DNA of 64,000 nt from Montanilutibacter psychrotolerans (lineage in GTDB: Bacteria > Pseudomonadota > Gammaproteobacteria > Xanthomonadales > Xanthomonadaceae): assembly GCF_003719825.1 (NCBI RefSeq), contig NZ_RIBS01000001.1, positions 1-64,000 on the forward strand. Reading direction: 5' to 3'. Positions 61,874-64,000 of this stretch are shown in pieces; the stretch's first letter is position 1; each line of letters opens with the position of its first letter. Below the pieces are notes generated by a model that saw only the letters and a program-made list of their open reading frames with translations, was not told the origin of the DNA and did not search any database. The translations under genes were made by a program, and so were the position numbers.

Positions 61874-62254
61874 TCAGTCCACCACCGAAAGCCCCGGCGG
61901 GGTATGAGTGATTTCAAACCGGATGCCGTCGGGGTCTTTCATGAACAGTGCCGTGGCGCCGCCCAGGTTCTGGATGTCGGGGACATCGAAACCCGCGCTT
62001 CGCATCGCCTCGCCCACGGCATGGACGTCTTCGACGCAGGGCACGCCAAACCCGAGATGGTTCATGCCGGCGCCGTAGCGCTCGTACGGCGAAGTGTCCG
62101 GCCGCGCCTGCAGAAACTGGAAGTGGAATCCGTCGTCGTCGGTCCACACGTGGTCGCGGAGCTTCCGGAACCCCACCAGGGGCAGCAGCTGCGCGTAGTA
62201 CGGCATGCTGCGGTCGAGCGAACTCACCAGCAGGGTGATGTGGTCGGGCTTCAT
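61874..62254 (-). CDS. VOC family protein
   Basis: A 126-residue vicinal-oxygen-chelate domain protein: DHITLLVSSLDRSMPYYAQLLPLVGF at the N-terminus, GMNHLGFGVPCVEDV in the middle and FMKDPDGIRFEITH at the C-terminus. The usual metal ligands (His near the N-terminus, His of NHLGF, Glu of FEITH) are there, so it may be active. The substrate is unknown. The ATG at 62254 is chosen; no strong ribosome-binding site is visible. Confidence 0.85.
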   Translation of the reverse strand: MKPDHITLLVSSLDRSMPYYAQLLPLVGFRKLRDHVWTDDDGFHFQFLQARPDTSPYERYGAGMNHLGFGVPCVEDVHAVGEAMRSAGFDVPDIQNLGGATALFMKDPDGIRFEITHTPPGLSVVD

Positions 62255-62603
62255 GGGCGGCGGGATTCCGGTGCCGGGTGGGGGCCTTGGGACCGAGGCA
62301 GGATCGCATAGTTCCCCTTCTGCCGATTCGCGGTGCCGGGCCGCAAACGCATGGGGCCAGGGCAGGCGGCGTGCTCCGGTGTGCGAACTCCGTGCGGACG
62401 AACGAACGGGCATCGCGACCCGGTCCGGTGCTGTCCTGAAGCCGGCTCGCCTCGACGATCGGCGTCGACAATCGGCCCCGACAATCGGCCCCGACGATCG
62501 GCGTCGCGGGCGGCGGCTTCCAGCGCGCGCCAGCGCCCGCGCGCATCTCCCGGTACGTCTCGGTGGCGTTGACCTGCGGGTGCACGTCTGGAGCTCGTCG
62601 CCG
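62255..62603. other. Spacer with 13-bp repeats
   Basis: 349 bases with no credible gene. The noteworthy part is the 13-bp tandem array at 62453-62504. Otherwise it is GC-rich and featureless. Confidence 0.55.
62453..62504 (+). repeat. Four tandem 13-bp units in the order A-B-B-A
   Basis: CGACGATCGGCGT (62453), CGACAATCGGCCC (62466), the same again (62479), and CGACGATCGGCGT (62492), followed by CG. The units share CGACRATCGGC and differ at three positions. They lie in the gap between two convergently or co-oriented small genes. Confidence 0.9.
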
Positions 62604-62960
62604 CTACAGGTCGAGCAGCGCGCCGACCGACTGCGTCAGTTCCTCCATCAGTTCCGGATCCATGTACTTGTATTCGTCCGGAATGCCGAGGACGTGGATC
62701 GCCTTGTGCTCGACCAGCCATGCGAACTGGGCGACGACGCGATCACGATGCTTGTTTTCCATTACGACAATCACGTCAGCCCACTGGACATCCGCCGCGC
62801 TGATCGGACGCCGCGCGTTCGGGCTGGTTCCGGCAGATCGTGCGCGCACCGCCGGGTGACGCTTCCACACCTGTTCCGCCGTCGGGCTGCGCCACTGGTT
62901 GCGGCTGCAGACAAACAGGACGTTGCGCACTTTCGTCGGTGCCTTCTTGTGTTCCTTCAT
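62604..62960 (-). CDS. Small protein tyrosine phosphatase (COG4551 type)
   Basis: A 118-residue protein with the phosphatase loop CSRNQWRS (C-x5-R-S) near residue 19, the usual low-molecular-weight PTP strand VRNVLFVCSRNQWRSPTAE, then SAGTSPNARRPISAADVQWADVIVVMENKHR and a C-terminal IPDEYKYMDPELMEEL that may supply the catalytic Asp. It is shorter than standard LMW-PTPs. The ATG at 62960 has AAGGGA upstream. Substrate unknown. Confidence 0.88.
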   Translation of the reverse strand: MKEHKKAPTKVRNVLFVCSRNQWRSPTAEQVWKRHPAVRARSAGTSPNARRPISAADVQWADVIVVMENKHRDRVVAQFAWLVEHKAIHVLGIPDEYKYMDPELMEELTQSVGALLDL

Positions 62961-63420
62961 GCGTTCCCTTTCGCGATCCACCCCACGGCAAGCTCGGGAC
63001 ACCCCGCGCTGCCAGAAGCCCGGGATTGTCTTACGTCGGGTCGGGCAAGGCGATGTCGCGATCGCCACGCGCGCGGCGGGCGACGGCTGCCTCGACGCGC
63101 GCCCGACGCGCGGCCGGGGCAACGCCGTCGTGTGGGTGCGGCCTGCGGACGGGTCTGGCACGCTGGAGGCCGCGCTGAGGGCGTCACGGGCAACCGTCGG
63201 CACCGCAAACGAGGGCAGGCAGCCGGCAGTCGCAGCCCATGCGAAGCCGATCTGTTCTCATGATCACCCACCCGCTTCCCCGATTCACGCCGGCGTCGCC
63301 CCGCGCGATGGCAAAGGGCCGGTGGGCGATTGACACATTCCGGGCGTCTGCTGGATGCAGGCGCCGCGCAAGGCGTTCGTGCTGTACCCGCAGTCCAACC
63401 ACCAAGTAAAGGAGTACTTC
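62961..63420. other. Spacer before the protease gene
   Basis: 460 bases, mostly very GC-rich, with no credible gene on either strand. A consensus -35 box lies near its right end (63330). Confidence 0.5.
63330..63335 (+). promoter_or_regulatory. Consensus -35 box before the protease gene
   Basis: TTGACA, 85 bases before the GTG start. The expected -10 region (about 63353) reads GGATGC, a poor match, so activity is uncertain. Confidence 0.35.
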
Positions 63421-64000
63421 GTGAAGTCAGGAAGATTGGCAGGCGCACTGTGCGTCTCGTTGTTGGCCATGGCCGCGCACGCGGCGCCCCCGGTGCCGTC
63501 CGCACAGAAGGCGTCCACGCTGCAATTCGTGCCGTTCGAGGCCGTGGTGAAGTTCAAGGGTGGCACCGTCCACCGGATGGCGGCGGGCGAGAGCCTGCAG
63601 TCCGTTTCCACGCCGCTGCGCCTGGGCCTGGTCAAGGCCGATGCCAGCACCCGCACGGCCAGCAGCGACCCCACCGCTGCCACGCTGGCCCTGGTCAGGC
63701 AGCTGCGTGCACGCAGTGATGTCGAATACGCCCACCCGAATTACCTGTTCCAGCTGTCGGCCACGGCCAACGATCCGCTGTACCCGCAGCAGTGGCACTA
63801 CCCGCCCATCCAGTTGCCGCAGGCCTGGGACATCACCATGGGCAGTGCCAACGTCCGCATCGGCGTGCTCGACACCGGCCGCACCACGCATCCGGACCTG
63901 GCCTCCAAGTGGCATGCCGAGGAGTACAACGCCGCCGCGCCGGGCACCAGCGCGATGGACACCGCCAACTGGCGGCACGGCACGCACGTGGCCAGCATCG
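63421..64000 (+). CDS. Subtilisin-like (S8) secreted protease, N-terminal part
   Basis: The first 193 codons of a secreted serine protease; the gene runs off the right edge. A signal peptide (about 1-22, ending AHA) precedes an inhibitor-like prodomain (FVPFEAVVKFKGG to VEYAHPNYLFQL) and the start of the peptidase domain. The catalytic Asp151 is in VLDTGR and His186 in RHGTHVASI; the Ser is beyond the window. The GTG start has AAAGGAG six bases upstream. Similar secreted S8 proteases are abundant in Lysobacter. Confidence 0.93.
   Translation, partial: MKSGRLAGALCVSLLAMAAHAAPPVPSAQKASTLQFVPFEAVVKFKGGTVHRMAAGESLQSVSTPLRLGLVKADASTRTASSDPTAATLALVRQLRARSDVEYAHPNYLFQLSATANDPLYPQQWHYPPIQLPQAWDITMGSANVRIGVLDTGRTTHPDLASKWHAEEYNAAAPGTSAMDTANWRHGTHVASI

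Overview
The window is about 64 kb of high-GC DNA from a gammaproteobacterium of the Xanthomonadaceae, most like Lysobacter, Luteimonas or Xanthomonas. The grounds are the protein types (ZapA, RpoZ, SpoT, PilMNOPQ, GltA), the neighbourhood zapA-6S RNA-5-FCL, the divergent rph/yicC pair and mrcA divergent from pilMNOPQ. Nothing looks like a phage, plasmid or insertion sequence. Most of the window is core chromosome, with one clear accessory block.

Layout. 1-115: the 3' end of a 5S rRNA gene and the terminator of its rRNA operon. 116-1575: no credible gene; diverged direct repeats and a duplicated terminator. 1576-4347 (minus strand): ZapB-like protein, ZapA, 6S RNA, 5-FCL, EVE-domain protein, rpiA. 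4454-18050: a cyclic-di-GMP-rich stretch with a 1528-residue propeller-PAS-GGDEF-EAL sensor, a CHASE-PAS-GGDEF-EAL protein, and a PilZ protein overlapping a DUF1631 gene; between the two sensors lie a YgfB-like gene, pepP and pepQ. 18342-26813: housekeeping (hemW, rdgB, a VOC protein, rph, yicC, gmk, rpoZ, spoT, ridA).

27068-33451 is the accessory block: an AraC-type regulator, divergent from a lipoprotein-like right-handed beta-helix protein, a diheme c-type cytochrome lipoprotein and a TonB-dependent receptor. It lies between ridA and recG, genes that sit close together in related genomes, and it ends in a strong terminator. I regard it as the best candidate for a poorly described system: a cell-envelope uptake and redox module of unknown substrate.

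33478-42468: recG, a DUF4166 protein, a nucleoside hydrolase, zinc-free type ribosomal protein L31, citrate synthase, a conserved unknown, and penicillin-binding protein 1a. 42691-47765: pilMNOPQ, the type IV pilus alignment complex and secretin; PilN carries an unusual Ala/Pro-rich tail with a calcium-loop-like motif. 47952-55154: a MoxR/Bat operon (MoxR ATPase, DUF58, DUF4381, two von Willebrand A proteins, BatD), one gene containing a perfect-period 12-bp tandem array. 55159-64000: a small membrane protein, a dicarboxylate-type symporter, transketolase, a secreted amidohydrolase, a VOC protein, a small tyrosine phosphatase, and the beginning of a secreted subtilisin-like protease that runs off the window.

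Start codons were chosen from ribosome-binding sites, family N-termini and overlaps with neighbours. GTG starts are frequent (zapA, ygfB-like, gltA, pilM, pilO, the cytochrome, the protease). ATGA or GTGA overlaps tie many genes into translationally coupled operons.
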